A stretch of 64,000 nt of DNA from positions 3,948,686-4,012,685 of the forward strand of contig NZ_CP015249.1 in NCBI RefSeq assembly GCF_001632775.1, in the 5' to 3' direction. Below, piece by piece: positions 44,901 through 53,798 of this stretch. Each line of letters starts with the position of its first letter. Position 1 is the first letter of the stretch. The notes under the pieces were generated by a model that saw nothing but the letters and a program-made list of their open reading frames with translations, ran no database searches and had not been told where the DNA came from. A program made the position numbers and the translations under genes. The DNA comes from Dokdonella koreensis DS-123 (GTDB lineage: Bacteria > Pseudomonadota > Gammaproteobacteria > Xanthomonadales > Rhodanobacteraceae).

Positions 44901-45421
44901 CGCTGGACCGAGGCCACGCCGGCCAGCCGCCGCACCTGCGCCGCCTGGTCGGCGGTCAGCTCGATCACCACCGCGTTCAGCGCATACGAGAACGCGTGGG
45001 CCACGGTCGGCGCCGCGCCGAGCGCCCGGCCGATGCGCGCGACCGCCGCCGCCTGCTCGCGCTGCAGGTAGTCGGCGTAGCGGCGCGCCTCCGGCGCCTG
45101 GGTGTCGAGCCGTTCGCGGCCGGCACCGGTCCGGCGCGTGGGGATCGCGCCGATGCCCTCGGCGCGCAGGGTGGGCATCGCCGCGACGGCGCGGTTGTAG
45201 GCCGCCACCGAAGGCGCCTCCAGACGCACGATGTAGCGGGACGGCGCCGCGTCGTCGGTGGTGTTGCGGACATTCGGGGCCGGATGCAGCGGCACCGCCT
45301 GCACCGGGACATCGCGCATGCCATCGTCGGAGCGGACCGGTGCGGCGATCGCGACCGGCAACGCCGGCGCGGCCAGGGCGCACGAGAGCAGGACCATCTT
45401 CTTGAGCATCGGTGTGTTCAT
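41960..45421 (-). CDS. Secreted subtilisin-like serine protease (S8) with PA domain
   Basis: This protein is 1153 residues from the ATG at 45421, which has GGAAG upstream; the signal peptide ends AIAA. An inhibitor-I9-like propeptide lies before the catalytic domain, marked by SYALNAVVIELTADQAAQV. The S8 triad is visible: Asp in IGTIDSGYNS, His in AHGSHTASTAAG, Ser in SGTSMASPHVAG. A protease-associated (PA) insert contains GAIALVSRGTCPFADKVAAA. The long C-terminal half is made of beta-sandwich segments with paired Cys. The layout matches cell-surface or secreted proteases of Xanthomonadales. It is divergent from the wHTH-TPR regulator, a candidate controller. Confidence 0.93.
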   Translation of the reverse strand: MNTPMLKKMVLLSCALAAPALPVAIAAPVRSDDGMRDVPVQAVPLHPAPNVRNTTDDAAPSRYIVRLEAPSVAAYNRAVAAMPTLRAEGIGAIPTRRTGAGRERLDTQAPEARRYADYLQREQAAAVARIGRALGAAPTVAHAFSYALNAVVIELTADQAAQVRRLAGVASVQRERRWLPATDVGPGFIGAPSLWWGQPAAQDTLFANGFDAVEGMAGDGIVIGTIDSGYNSASPSFQAVDGDGRPIVNPLGAGVYLGQCGVPGISDRGCNAKVIGVYDLINSGSASAPYSVEDRQAHGSHTASTAAGNRRRSPLGGVGMAGVAPRANLVVFYACGPAPVFCPESATVGSVDRAVADGVVDVLNYSLTGGLSPWDDNTSLAFLAATEAGIFVAAAGGNTGPGVLQSAGLVNHVEPWVTTVAAGSHTGGATFQARLDLTGPGQPPAPTRGIALTGAVPGTDRPATGPFPATTPVVLSPQFNAADLTGSDGCSGYPAGTFAGAIALVSRGTCPFADKVAAAVNAGAIAAVIANNRTEGTFVPDLSAGPATVPVFMVLQEDGLALAAFLGAQAGRAGTGAIPYPHVRLPTPADVLGTYSLLGPAPAVDVVKPDLLAPGSFILAAVNNRTLPDGNGNPVPGRGADAVGIQSGTSMASPHVAGAAALLMQRHPDWSPAEIKSALMMTAHEDGLTKSDGTTPSDPFDRGAGRIDVARAARAGLVLDATGAQFAAADPASGGDPARLNLASIQDLACGSTRRFTRTLRSTLPAAQGWSLAVTGDPALVAGIAAGTTGFTVASQAQQAIDLDIACDQLPADGAVRYARLVLTAADPALPALHLPIAIRVPPPRIAAAPAPLGLVLAGQPQATAVLTVSNLGGPTLVVDRTVSGTAPYGWAQQPIQDDGTLYGYGDAEFIDLPPTASHQYSADDFLVTGHAPVDLATIQITGHSLQQTLTSMGPNAALHWRIFADAGGIPADHPGGSIPPVWHFDATAGSPGVSVTEVRNSTGLMVDVAHLDLAAAGLHTALPPGRYWLMVYPTVPCTPLSPISCDGWNWSGSTEGNGEGPVQRAPSISGTWTRITTVPGLTMTIESRPACAAPAWLGATGLPLGLAAFADAGVTVTAGAAALGGVPATAYLCLQSNDAVTPLLPVQVNVQP

Positions 45422-45627
45422 CGGCGCTTCCGCGGCAAGGGGGGACGGGGCGTGCCGGACGGCGGCCTGGCCGCACAGCCACACGTCCCGTTCTACCGGA
45501 CACGGTGCCGACGCAGGTTCATCGATGGTTCGCAGCCGGTTCGCGGCCGGTAGTCGCGAGGCCGTCACCGCGGCGGTTCAGGTGAAGCGGCGCCGCACCG
45601 GCATGCGCCGGGCGCTACCCTACGGGC

Positions 45628-48066
45628 ATGGCCGCCCCGATCTGTCGCTTCCTGCACTTCCGCCTGGACCCGCAAGCGCGCGAGCTGCGCGCGGACGGCG
45701 CGCTGGTGCACCTGCCCGCCAGCGCGTTCGATTGCCTGTGCTACCTGGTCGAACAGCGCGACCGCGCGGTCGGACGCGACGAGCTGGTCGCCGCGGTCTG
45801 GGGCCGCACCGAGATCGGCGGCAAGCTGCTGGAGCAGACGATCCTCAAGATCCGCCGCACGCTCGGCGACACGGCTGCCGAATCGCACTGCATCCGCACG
45901 GTCGCGCGCTTCGGCTATCGCTGGGTCGCCCCCACGACCCCCGACGTCGAAGCTACCCCTCCCGACCCGGCCCTGGCGGACGTGGCCGTAGCCGCCGACG
46001 CCGTGGCCGTGGCCGGCCGGCCGCGCAGCCGGGTACGGCGGACCGCCCACTGGGCCGGCGGCCTGCTCGCCGGTGGCCTGCTGCTCGGCCTCGGCCTCGC
46101 CGGCCTGCGCGCCCCGGTCCCGTCCCCGCCGGCGGTGGCCACGAAGGCCCTGCCGGCGGCCGCCGCGCCGGCGATGGTGCTGCCGGTCGAGGTACGGGCC
46201 GGGAGCGAATGGGACTGGCTGCGGCTGGGCCTGATGGACCTGGTCGCCGGCCGGCTGCGCGACGGCGGCCTGGCGACCTTGAGCAGCGAGAGCGTCGTCG
46301 GCCTGCTGCGCGACGGCCGCCCTGCCGCCACCGCGGATGCCGCCGCGCCGCAGCCGATCCGGGTCGAGGCGAGCCGGGCCGGGGACCGGTGGAACGTGCG
46401 GCTGGAGACCGTCCGCGCCGGCACGCCGGCCGTCGTCGAGGCCCAGTCGGGTGACGTGCTGCTGGCCGGGCGCCAGGCCAGCGATGCCCTGCTGGTCCTG
46501 TTCGGCCACACGCCGCCCGAGGCCGGCGACCCGCCGCCGCGCGCGCTGCAGGAGCTGCTGCAGCGCGCGCATGCGGCCGTACTCGGCGAGCGTTTCGCGG
46601 CCGCGGCCCGGCTGATCGAACAGGCGCCGCCGGACCTGGCGGCTGCGCCCGAGGTGGACGTGCTGATGGCCTACCTGGAGATCCGCTCCGGCAGCTACCG
46701 CGCCGCCGAACAGCGCCTGCGCCAGCTGCTCGACCGCGGCGCCGGCACGCTGGCGGTGGCGACCCGCGCCCGTGCGCTCAACGCGCTCGCGGCGCTGCAC
46801 GTGCGCGCCGACCAGCCCGACCCGGCGATGGCCGCCTACAGCGAAGCGATCGACCTGCTGGCCGGCGGCGGCGAACCCAGCGTGCTCGGCTATGCCTACA
46901 TGGGCCGCGCGATGGTCGCCTCGATGGTCGGCGAGCTCGACGCAGCGACGGCCGACCTGGGCCGGGCCCGGATCGAGATGGAAGCGGCCGGCGACAGCAT
47001 CGGCAGCGCCACCGTCGACCTCTCGCTGGGCCAGATCCAGATGCGCCGGCGCGACGCCACGGCGGCCCTCAATGCACTGCGCGCCGCCGAGCGCGGCCTG
47101 GAACCGTATTCGGCCCGCGAGGAGCTGGTCTATGCGCGCCTGTTCAAGAGCGAGGTGGAGCTGCGCCTGCTCGACACCGCGGCCGCCCGGGCGACCAGCG
47201 ACCGGTTCTGGCCGGCCGAGACCGCGACGGCCAACGAGCGGCTGCGCTGGCACCTGGTGCTCGCCCGCGCCCGCGTGCTGGCGGCGCAGGGCGCACTGGC
47301 CGAGGCCGAGACCCTGCTGCAGGCGATTCGCGACGGCGCCTCCACCGAGGCGGACGCCGGCGTGCGTGCCGAAACCGAAGCGGTGGCCGCGGCGCTGGTA
47401 CTGCTGCGCGACCGGCCCGAGCAGGCGGTCGCGCAGGCACGCCTCGCCTCGACCGCGGCGCTGGAGAACAGCGCCGGCGACGTCTACCTCGCCAACCGGC
47501 TGGTGCTCCTGGGTGCATTGGTCCGCAGCCAGCGCCTGGCCGAGGCCGAAGCCGAGAACGCCGGCCTGCAGACCTGGCTGAACCAGTACACGGACGGCTG
47601 GCACCGCGCCTACGGCCTGCTCGCCGACGCCGAGGTCGCGGTCGCACGGGGAGCGGTCGATACCGGACTCGGGCACTACGCCCAGGCCCTGCAGGCGCTC
47701 GGCGGCAATCCGGAACCGGCCGACGCGGTCGCCATCGCCGAACCGTATCTCCACGCGCTGATCGACGCCGGCCGCATCGACGAGGCGTCGGCGCGGATGG
47801 CCGAGCTGGCGCCCTATGCCGATGCCGACGTGCGCATCACCTGGGCGCAGGCGCGCCTGTACGCCGCCCTGGAGCGTCCGGTCGCGCTGCAGCGCGCCTA
47901 TGCGCGCGCGGTGGCGCTGGCCGGCGAGCGACGCCTGTCGCCGCCGCCGTACCCGTTGCTCGACCTGCCAGGCGCGTTCGATCCGTTGAAGCAGGTCCGC
48001 CCGGAGGACCACCCGCTCTCGCCGATGGCCGACACGGTCCGGCCACCCACGACGCCGACACCGTAG
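45628..48066 (+). CDS. Membrane-anchored winged-helix/TPR transcriptional regulator (CadC-like)
   Basis: This 812-residue protein has an N-terminal OmpR/PhoB-type winged helix (residues about 5-103) that includes LHFRLDPQARELRADG, PASAFDCLCYLVEQRDRAVGRDELVAAVWG and IRTVARFGYRWVA. One transmembrane helix follows (about 144-164), then a periplasmic region with many tetratricopeptide-like helical pairs. ToxR/CadC-like regulators of this type sense an extracytoplasmic signal and bind DNA at the membrane. No phosphoacceptor domain is present. TACCCT (45617-45622) sits only 5 bases before the ATG, so the message may be leaderless. It is divergent from the S8 protease gene, with 206 bases between them. 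Confidence 0.88.
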   Translation: MAAPICRFLHFRLDPQARELRADGALVHLPASAFDCLCYLVEQRDRAVGRDELVAAVWGRTEIGGKLLEQTILKIRRTLGDTAAESHCIRTVARFGYRWVAPTTPDVEATPPDPALADVAVAADAVAVAGRPRSRVRRTAHWAGGLLAGGLLLGLGLAGLRAPVPSPPAVATKALPAAAAPAMVLPVEVRAGSEWDWLRLGLMDLVAGRLRDGGLATLSSESVVGLLRDGRPAATADAAAPQPIRVEASRAGDRWNVRLETVRAGTPAVVEAQSGDVLLAGRQASDALLVLFGHTPPEAGDPPPRALQELLQRAHAAVLGERFAAAARLIEQAPPDLAAAPEVDVLMAYLEIRSGSYRAAEQRLRQLLDRGAGTLAVATRARALNALAALHVRADQPDPAMAAYSEAIDLLAGGGEPSVLGYAYMGRAMVASMVGELDAATADLGRARIEMEAAGDSIGSATVDLSLGQIQMRRRDATAALNALRAAERGLEPYSAREELVYARLFKSEVELRLLDTAAARATSDRFWPAETATANERLRWHLVLARARVLAAQGALAEAETLLQAIRDGASTEADAGVRAETEAVAAALVLLRDRPEQAVAQARLASTAALENSAGDVYLANRLVLLGALVRSQRLAEAEAENAGLQTWLNQYTDGWHRAYGLLADAEVAVARGAVDTGLGHYAQALQALGGNPEPADAVAIAEPYLHALIDAGRIDEASARMAELAPYADADVRITWAQARLYAALERPVALQRAYARAVALAGERRLSPPPYPLLDLPGAFDPLKQVRPEDHPLSPMADTVRPPTTPTP

Positions 48067-48155
48067 CGACCGCGCGACCGGCGCCGCAGGGGGGCCGGTG
48101 AAGGTCGGCAGGAGTTGTCGGACGCCGCGGCGGAACGCCGTTTCCGGCGGGCGTG

Positions 48156-48785
48156 TCAGCGCTCGGGCGCCGGCAGGATCTTCAGCTGCGAAACGAAGAT
48201 GCCGAGCCGGCGCATGTCCGGTCCGGTCCGCATGACCCGCGGCGAGGCCGGCGTGTCGACCCGGAACGTCAGCTTGATCCGGCCATCGCCGATGAGCGTC
48301 GCGGGGATGCGTACCTGCTCGTCGATCCGGTTCTGCCCCACACGCGTGCGCCACTGGCCCAGCATCGTTCCGTTGGCGAGCAGCGTGACGTCCACCGCCG
48401 GGTGCCGCCGCGCGACGAAACTGTGCAGGCGAAGGTCCAGCAGCAGATCGCGTCCGGCCGGTGCGCACAGCATCAAGGATGCATCGGCATCGCGGCTCCA
48501 CAGGCCGTCGGTGTCGGCCTGGTTCCATCCCGTGCCCAGCAACGCCAGGTCCGCGCTGCCCGATGCGAAACGCAGCTCGGCCGGCGGCGACAGCCGGTTC
48601 GCGCAGGCGTAGTCGAGCGCCCGTGCGTCGATCTGGCGCGCGACGAAGTCCTCGCTGTGCGTCCGGAAGAACACGAACGCGGCGATGTAGCCGCTCCCGA
48701 GCACCAGCATCGACGCCAGCAGCAGCCAGCGCCGCCACGGCGACTGCCATAGACCTAGATCGTGATCGACTTGCCGAGTGTCCAT
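48156..48785 (-). CDS. Small membrane-anchored beta-sandwich protein, DUF7024-like
   Basis: This 209-residue protein has one transmembrane helix (about residues 19-40, RWLLLASMLVLGSGYIAAFVF) and then a soluble beta-rich domain. The repeated strand/turn pattern VDVTLLANGTMLGQW ... IPATLIGDGRIKLTFRVD ... SPRVMRTGPDMRRLGIFVSQLKI resembles the C-terminal domain often fused to bacterial GT-C sugar-transfer proteins (DUF7024-like, my recollection). It starts 31 bases inside the 3' end of the PIG-V-like gene, so the two proteins are made together. It probably helps lipid-linked glycosylation at the periplasmic face. The function is inferred. Confidence 0.65.
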   Translation of the reverse strand: MDTRQVDHDLGLWQSPWRRWLLLASMLVLGSGYIAAFVFFRTHSEDFVARQIDARALDYACANRLSPPAELRFASGSADLALLGTGWNQADTDGLWSRDADASLMLCAPAGRDLLLDLRLHSFVARRHPAVDVTLLANGTMLGQWRTRVGQNRIDEQVRIPATLIGDGRIKLTFRVDTPASPRVMRTGPDMRRLGIFVSQLKILPAPER

Positions 48786-49927
48786 GCGGTCATCAGGAAT
48801 CCGTTGAGCAACGCGAAGCACGAGAACACGACGGCGGCCGCCAGCGTGCGGCCTTCCAGGTGCCGGGCCAGGCCGATCGCGATCGGGAACAACACGATCG
48901 TGTAACGCAGCAGCGAATTGGGGATCTGCCCGGTCCACAGCAGCAGCAGGATCAGCAGGCACAAGCCGAATTCCTCGTACAGCCGCAGCCGCAGCAGCAG
49001 GAACGAAGCGGCGAACGCGCCGAGGCTGCACAACACCCAGTAGGTGGCCAGGTTGCCGGTCAGCAGGTGCGCCAGCACGTTGCGCCACGGCAGGTCCGAG
49101 CGCCAGCCCCAGCCATGGGCGACGGTGGACGCCTGCGCAAACGCGTCGCCGGTCATCGCGAAGCAGTAGGCCCAGAAGCAGAACAAGCCGAGCGGCGCCA
49201 GGACGACCGGCACGAACAGCTGCGGGCGCTGCCAGGGCCGCAGGAAGGCTTGCCAGCCGAACGTGCGGAGGATCCAGAACAGCACGAAGAAGACGAAGAA
49301 CACACCGTTGGCGCGTACGCCCGACAGCACCGCCGCCATCAGGCCCGCCAGCAGGAAATGGCCCCGGCGCAGGTGATACATCGCCCCCGCCAGCAGCAGC
49401 AGGAACAGGCTCTCGGTATAGGCCGCCGAAAACACGAAGCCCTGCGGCACGAAGCACAGCAGGGCCACCGTCAGCAGCCCGGTCTGCCGGGAGAAGCCGA
49501 GCAGGCACGCATAGCGGTAGATGTAGACCAGGGCCGCGACGAAGCACAGGTTCGAGATCGTCAGCGCCGCGGCCAGCACGTCGATGCCGGCGACCGTGGC
49601 CAAGCCCTCGATGAGCAGCGGGTAGACCGGAAAGAACGCGAGCGAGGTCTGTCCCGGCGCGTTGGCCGGAGCGAGCTGCGAATAGCCGTTGCGCACGATC
49701 TCCAGGTACCAGCCGCAGTCCCACCGGCACAGCAGCGAGCGACCGGTATCCAGGTACACGGTCGAGTCGACGGTGAGTACCGTCAGTGCGCCGATGGCGA
49801 GCAGGGCGATGCGCGACACCGCGTACAGGCCCAGGATCGCCGCCAGCGGGCTGGCGGCCAGGGCGCGCGCGGACACGTGCAGGAAACTGAGGAAGCCGGA
49901 CGTATCGGACGTTCGAAGGCGATCCAT
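48755..49927 (-). CDS. PIG-V-like GT-C glycosyltransferase/mannosyltransferase
   Basis: This 390-residue multispanning membrane protein has about nine helices. The first loop after helix 1 carries DCGWYLEIVRNGY, the motif with an acidic residue and W/Y that resembles the PIG-V catalytic loop, and FFPVYPLLIEGL follows. Such GT-C enzymes use lipid-phosphate sugars to glycosylate lipids or proteins on the outer face of the membrane. It is the middle gene of a three-gene minus-strand cluster: GT2 enzyme upstream (53 bases), membrane-anchored beta-sandwich protein downstream (31-base overlap). The sugar and acceptor are unknown. Confidence 0.8.
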   Translation of the reverse strand: MDRLRTSDTSGFLSFLHVSARALAASPLAAILGLYAVSRIALLAIGALTVLTVDSTVYLDTGRSLLCRWDCGWYLEIVRNGYSQLAPANAPGQTSLAFFPVYPLLIEGLATVAGIDVLAAALTISNLCFVAALVYIYRYACLLGFSRQTGLLTVALLCFVPQGFVFSAAYTESLFLLLLAGAMYHLRRGHFLLAGLMAAVLSGVRANGVFFVFFVLFWILRTFGWQAFLRPWQRPQLFVPVVLAPLGLFCFWAYCFAMTGDAFAQASTVAHGWGWRSDLPWRNVLAHLLTGNLATYWVLCSLGAFAASFLLLRLRLYEEFGLCLLILLLLWTGQIPNSLLRYTIVLFPIAIGLARHLEGRTLAAAVVFSCFALLNGFLMTAWTLGKSITI

Positions 49928-49980
49928 GCGCGCGGGTCAGTCCCGGGACCGGGCGCGGCGCGGAACGACGGTATCGCGCC

Positions 49981-51027
49981 TCACGGCTGCTGCTCCGTCA
50001 CCGGCACGTCGGCAGCGGCGACGGGTGGGCGCTCCGGCGCGGACGCACCGGGCCCGCCCCGGGTCTTGAGTTCGCGGAACACGAACAGCGGACGCCGCTT
50101 CAGTTCCATGAACATCCGCCCGAGGTACTCGCCCATGATGCCCAGGCACAGCAGCTGCACGCCCGAGAACAGCGCGACGATGATGATGAGGCTGGTCCAG
50201 CCGCGGGCGGTGTTGCCGCCCAGCCAGGCCAGCAGCGCATACAGCGAGATCGCCAGCGCCACCGCGAAGGAGATGCCGGCGAAGAGGATGCTGACCCGCA
50301 GCGGGCGGACCGAGAAACCGGTGATCGCATCGGCCGCCAGGCGCAGCATCCGCCGCAGCGGGTACTTGGTCTCGCCGGCCGCGCGCGCATGGCGCACGTA
50401 CGGCAGCGCCTCCTGGTGGAAGCCGAGCCAGGCGATCAGGCCGCGCACGAACCGGTGCTGCTCGGGCATCGCCAGCAGGGCGTCGAGCACGCGGCGGTTG
50501 ATCAGGCGGAAGTCGCCGACGTTCTGCGGGATCGGCACGTCGGTCAGGCGGTTGAGCGTGCGGTAGAACCATTGCGCGCTGGACTTCTTGAACGCGGTCT
50601 CGCCCTCGCGCTCGGTGCGCAGGCCGTAGACGACGTCGGCGCCGGCGTCCATGCGCTGCATCATGTCGGCCAGCAGTTCCGGCGGGTCCTGGAGATCGGC
50701 ATCGATCATCAGTATCCGCTCGCCGCGTGCCACCGACAGGCCGCCGCTCAGGGCCAGCTGATGCCCGAAGTTGCGCGACAGCGACAGCGCGACCACGTGC
50801 GCGTCCTCCGACGCGAGGCGATCGAGCAGGGTCCAGGTGGTGTCGCGCGAGCCGTCGTCGACGTAGACGATCTCGTAGTCGTCGCCGGCCGAGACCCGGC
50901 AGGCGGCGGTGAGCCGGCAGTGCGTCTGCTCCAGCACCGCTTCTTCGTTGTAGCACGGCACGACGACGCTCAGGCGCGGCGGGCGCCGGCCGGGCGACGC
51001 CGGGAACAGGGGTGGATTGGGGAACAT
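49981..51027 (-). CDS. Family 2 glycosyltransferase making polyprenyl-phosphate sugar (GtrB/ArnC/DPM-like)
   Basis: This 348-residue protein has an N-terminal GT-A domain (LSVVVPCYNEEAVLEQT ... YVDDGSRDTT ... MIDADLQDPPELL, with the metal-binding DAD). Two C-terminal transmembrane helices (about residues 235-255 and 268-295) are placed like GtrB and ArnC. It should transfer a sugar to undecaprenyl phosphate, the donor for a GT-C enzyme, and the PIG-V-like gene 53 bases downstream is a natural partner. The start at 51027 was chosen because the GT2 domain begins there; an upstream frame has no homology. It is divergent from mprF. Confidence 0.9.
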   Translation of the reverse strand: MFPNPPLFPASPGRRPPRLSVVVPCYNEEAVLEQTHCRLTAACRVSAGDDYEIVYVDDGSRDTTWTLLDRLASEDAHVVALSLSRNFGHQLALSGGLSVARGERILMIDADLQDPPELLADMMQRMDAGADVVYGLRTEREGETAFKKSSAQWFYRTLNRLTDVPIPQNVGDFRLINRRVLDALLAMPEQHRFVRGLIAWLGFHQEALPYVRHARAAGETKYPLRRMLRLAADAITGFSVRPLRVSILFAGISFAVALAISLYALLAWLGGNTARGWTSLIIIVALFSGVQLLCLGIMGEYLGRMFMELKRRPLFVFRELKTRGGPGASAPERPPVAAADVPVTEQQP

Positions 51028-51239
51028 TTCGGATCGGGGGTCGCGATCGAGGACGGCTGCATTCTGCGCAAACCCAGGACGCTTTGCACTCCCGTTTGGT
51101 CGCAGTCCCTGCTCGAAACCGGGCCAAGCTGAACCGGCCGCCGGGCCGGCGTCACGGCGGCCGTGCCAAAGCCCTCGCCCCGCAGTAGCATCCGCTGCGA
51201 ACCTCGCCGCCCGCCGGCACACCGAGCGCCTCTCGCCGC

Positions 51240-53795
51240 GTGAAATCGCCCTTCTCGCCTACGCATCTGCGCAGCGTGCTCGGCATCCTCGTCGTGGCCC
51301 TGGCGGTCTACGCGCTGGAACGCGAATTCCACGACATCCACTGGGACCAGCTGGTGGGCGAGCTGCGCGCGGTACCGCTGCGCGCGCTCGTTCTCGGCTT
51401 CGGCTTCACGCTGGCCAGCTACGCCCTGCTGGTCCTGTTCGACTGGCAGGGGCTGCGCCTGGTCGACAAGCACGTCCCCTGGCCGCGGCTGGCGGCGACC
51501 TCGTTCGTCGCCAACGCCCTCGGGCACAGCCTGGGCCTGGCGCCGCTCACCGGCGGCACGGTACGCCTGAAGGGCTACGGCGATGCCGGCGTCGGCCTGG
51601 CCGACATCGGGCGGATCGCGGTGCAGGTGAGCCTGGCCTTCGTGCTGGGGGCCTGGACCCTGGCCGGCCTGACGCTGGCGGCCGCACCGGCCCACCTGGC
51701 CGCGGTGCTGCCGGGCGCCCCGGCGTTCTGGCGCGGCCTGGGCGTCGCGATCCTGGCACTGCTGCTGCTCGGCCTGGCGCTGCTCCGCCGCGAGCCGCGC
51801 CTGCTGGCGATCGGCCGCCTGTCGCTGCGGCTGCCGTCACGCTCGGTCGCCGTGGTGGCGCTGGTGGTCAGCGCCGCGGAGCTGTGCTGCGCCGCCGCCG
51901 CCCTGTACGTGCTGCTGCCGGAGGCCGGCGCACCGGATTTCCTCGGCTTCGTCGGCAGCTACGTCATCGCGATCCTGGCCGGCGTCGTCTCGACGGTGCC
52001 GGCCGGCCTCGGCGTCTTCGAATGGACGATGATCCAGACCCTGCCGGCGATCGACCGCAGCGCCCTGCTCGCCTCGATCGTCGCGTACCGGCTGGTCTAC
52101 TACGGGCTGCCGCTGCTGTTGGCGCTGGCGGGCGTGACCGCCTGGAGCCTGGGCGGAACGGCGCGGCGGATCTCGCGTCTCGCCGGTGCGGTCGTGCCGA
52201 CGGTCACGGCCGCCGCGGTCTTCGCCGCCGGTGCCTGGCTGCTGATCGCCGGCGCCCTGCCGGTACCCGACGAAACCGTCGTGGCCGCGCCGCTGCCGCT
52301 GCTGGAACTGTCGCACCTGCTCGGCAGCCTGCTCGGCGTGTTCCTGCTGGTGCTGGCGCTCGGCATCCGCCGCTGCAGCCACGGCGCCTGGCTGCTGACG
52401 CTGGGCGTCCTGGCGGCCGGCGTGCCGATCACCCTGGTGCGCGGCGACCCGCCGCTGCTGATCGCGGCCATCGCCGCGCTGGCCGTCCTGCTGATCGCCA
52501 ACCGCCGCCGCTTCTCGCGGCCGGCGGCCGTGCTCGAGGCGCGCTTCAGCCTGGTCTGGTGGCGCAACGTGGCGCTGGTCGTGCTCGGCACCGGCTGGCT
52601 GATGCTGTTCGCCTACCGCAACGTCCCCTACCGCAACCGCCTGTGGTGGCAGTTCGAACTCAGCGGCGACGCGCCGCGGGCCCTGCGTGCGCTGCTGGCG
52701 GTGGTGGTGGTGCTGTCGCTGATCGCGCTCTGGCAGCTGCTGCGTCCGGCGCCGCGCCGCGACCCGCTGCCCGACCACCAGCAACTCGATGCGCTCAAGC
52801 CGCTGATCGACAACGCCACGCACAGTCACGCCAACCTGGTCTACCTCGGCGACAAGGCCGTGATGACGGCGCCCAGCGGCAGCGGGCTGCTGATGTTCCG
52901 CCAGTCCGGCCGATCGCTGATCGCGATGGGCGACCCGCTGGGTACGCCGGCCGATCGCGCGGATCTGCGCTGGGCCTTCCGCGAGCTGGCCGACCAGCGC
53001 GACCTGCGCTGCGTGTTCTACCAGATCGGCCGCGAGGACCTGGAGGCGTACCTCGACCTCGGCCTCGCGCTGGTCAAGCTCGGCGAGGAAGCCCTCGTCG
53101 ACCTGGCCGGCTTCAGCCTGGACGGGAGCACGCGCGCGGAACTGCGCCAGGCGCGCAATCGCGGGCTGCGCGAGGGCCTGCGCATCGAGTACGTCGCGGC
53201 CGGCGCGATCGATCCGTGGCTGCCGGCGCTGCACCGCATCTCCGACCAGTGGCTCGCGCTCAAGGCCGGGTCGGAGAAGGGTTTCTCGCTCGGCTTCTTC
53301 GACGAGACCTACCTGCGCCGCTTTCCGCTGGCCCTGGTCCTGGCGGCCGACGGCACGCCGGTGGCCTTCGCCAATCTCTGGCCGGCTGCCGCCGGCGGCG
53401 AGCTGTCGATCGACCTGATGCGGCATGCGGCCGATGCGCCGCGCGGCGTCATGGACTTCCTGTTCATCGAGCTGATGCTGTGGGGCCGCGCGCAAGGCTA
53501 TCGCAGCTTCAACCTCGGCATGGCGCCGCTGTCGGGCATGGCCCGCCATCGATTGGCGGCACGCTCGCAGCGCCTGCTCGGTTTCCTCGCCGGCCACGGC
53601 GAGCGCTTCTACGGCTTCGAGGGCCTGCGCCGCTACAAGCAGAAGTTCGGCCCCGAGTGGAAGCCGCGCTATCTGGCCGCGCCCGGCGGCGTGCACCTGC
53701 CCGGCGTCTTCCTGGACCTCACGCGCCTGATCAACCGCGGACCGGCCAGCCTGCGCATCCTGCACGCCACCGCCGCCGCCCGCCTGGAGCACTGA
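51240..53795 (+). CDS. mprF: Phosphatidylglycerol aminoacyltransferase/flippase (MprF family)
   Basis: MprF adds an amino acid (usually Lys or Ala) from tRNA to phosphatidylglycerol and flips it outward, reducing membrane negative charge and so giving resistance to cationic peptides. The 851-residue protein has an N-terminal multi-span flippase region (about residues 8-500, with LAPLTGGTVRLKGYG and VVSTVPAGLGVFEW). A C-terminal GNAT-like DUF2156 synthase domain includes VYLGDKAVMTAPSG, LRQARNRGLREG, KAGSEKGFSLGFFDE, and MDFLFIELMLWGRAQGYRSFNLGMAPLSG. The GTG at 51240 begins the frame. The acvB-like gene follows after 3 bases, so they form one transcript. Confidence 0.94.
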   Translation: MKSPFSPTHLRSVLGILVVALAVYALEREFHDIHWDQLVGELRAVPLRALVLGFGFTLASYALLVLFDWQGLRLVDKHVPWPRLAATSFVANALGHSLGLAPLTGGTVRLKGYGDAGVGLADIGRIAVQVSLAFVLGAWTLAGLTLAAAPAHLAAVLPGAPAFWRGLGVAILALLLLGLALLRREPRLLAIGRLSLRLPSRSVAVVALVVSAAELCCAAAALYVLLPEAGAPDFLGFVGSYVIAILAGVVSTVPAGLGVFEWTMIQTLPAIDRSALLASIVAYRLVYYGLPLLLALAGVTAWSLGGTARRISRLAGAVVPTVTAAAVFAAGAWLLIAGALPVPDETVVAAPLPLLELSHLLGSLLGVFLLVLALGIRRCSHGAWLLTLGVLAAGVPITLVRGDPPLLIAAIAALAVLLIANRRRFSRPAAVLEARFSLVWWRNVALVVLGTGWLMLFAYRNVPYRNRLWWQFELSGDAPRALRALLAVVVVLSLIALWQLLRPAPRRDPLPDHQQLDALKPLIDNATHSHANLVYLGDKAVMTAPSGSGLLMFRQSGRSLIAMGDPLGTPADRADLRWAFRELADQRDLRCVFYQIGREDLEAYLDLGLALVKLGEEALVDLAGFSLDGSTRAELRQARNRGLREGLRIEYVAAGAIDPWLPALHRISDQWLALKAGSEKGFSLGFFDETYLRRFPLALVLAADGTPVAFANLWPAAAGGELSIDLMRHAADAPRGVMDFLFIELMLWGRAQGYRSFNLGMAPLSGMARHRLAARSQRLLGFLAGHGERFYGFEGLRRYKQKFGPEWKPRYLAAPGGVHLPGVFLDLTRLINRGPASLRILHATAAARLEH

Positions 53796-53798
53796 CCG

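Noticed and set aside
42362-45553. A plus-strand open frame of about 1060 codons opposite the S8 protease
   Set aside because: The protease strand has the complete Asp-His-Ser triad and signal peptide; the opposite frame has no recognised feature.
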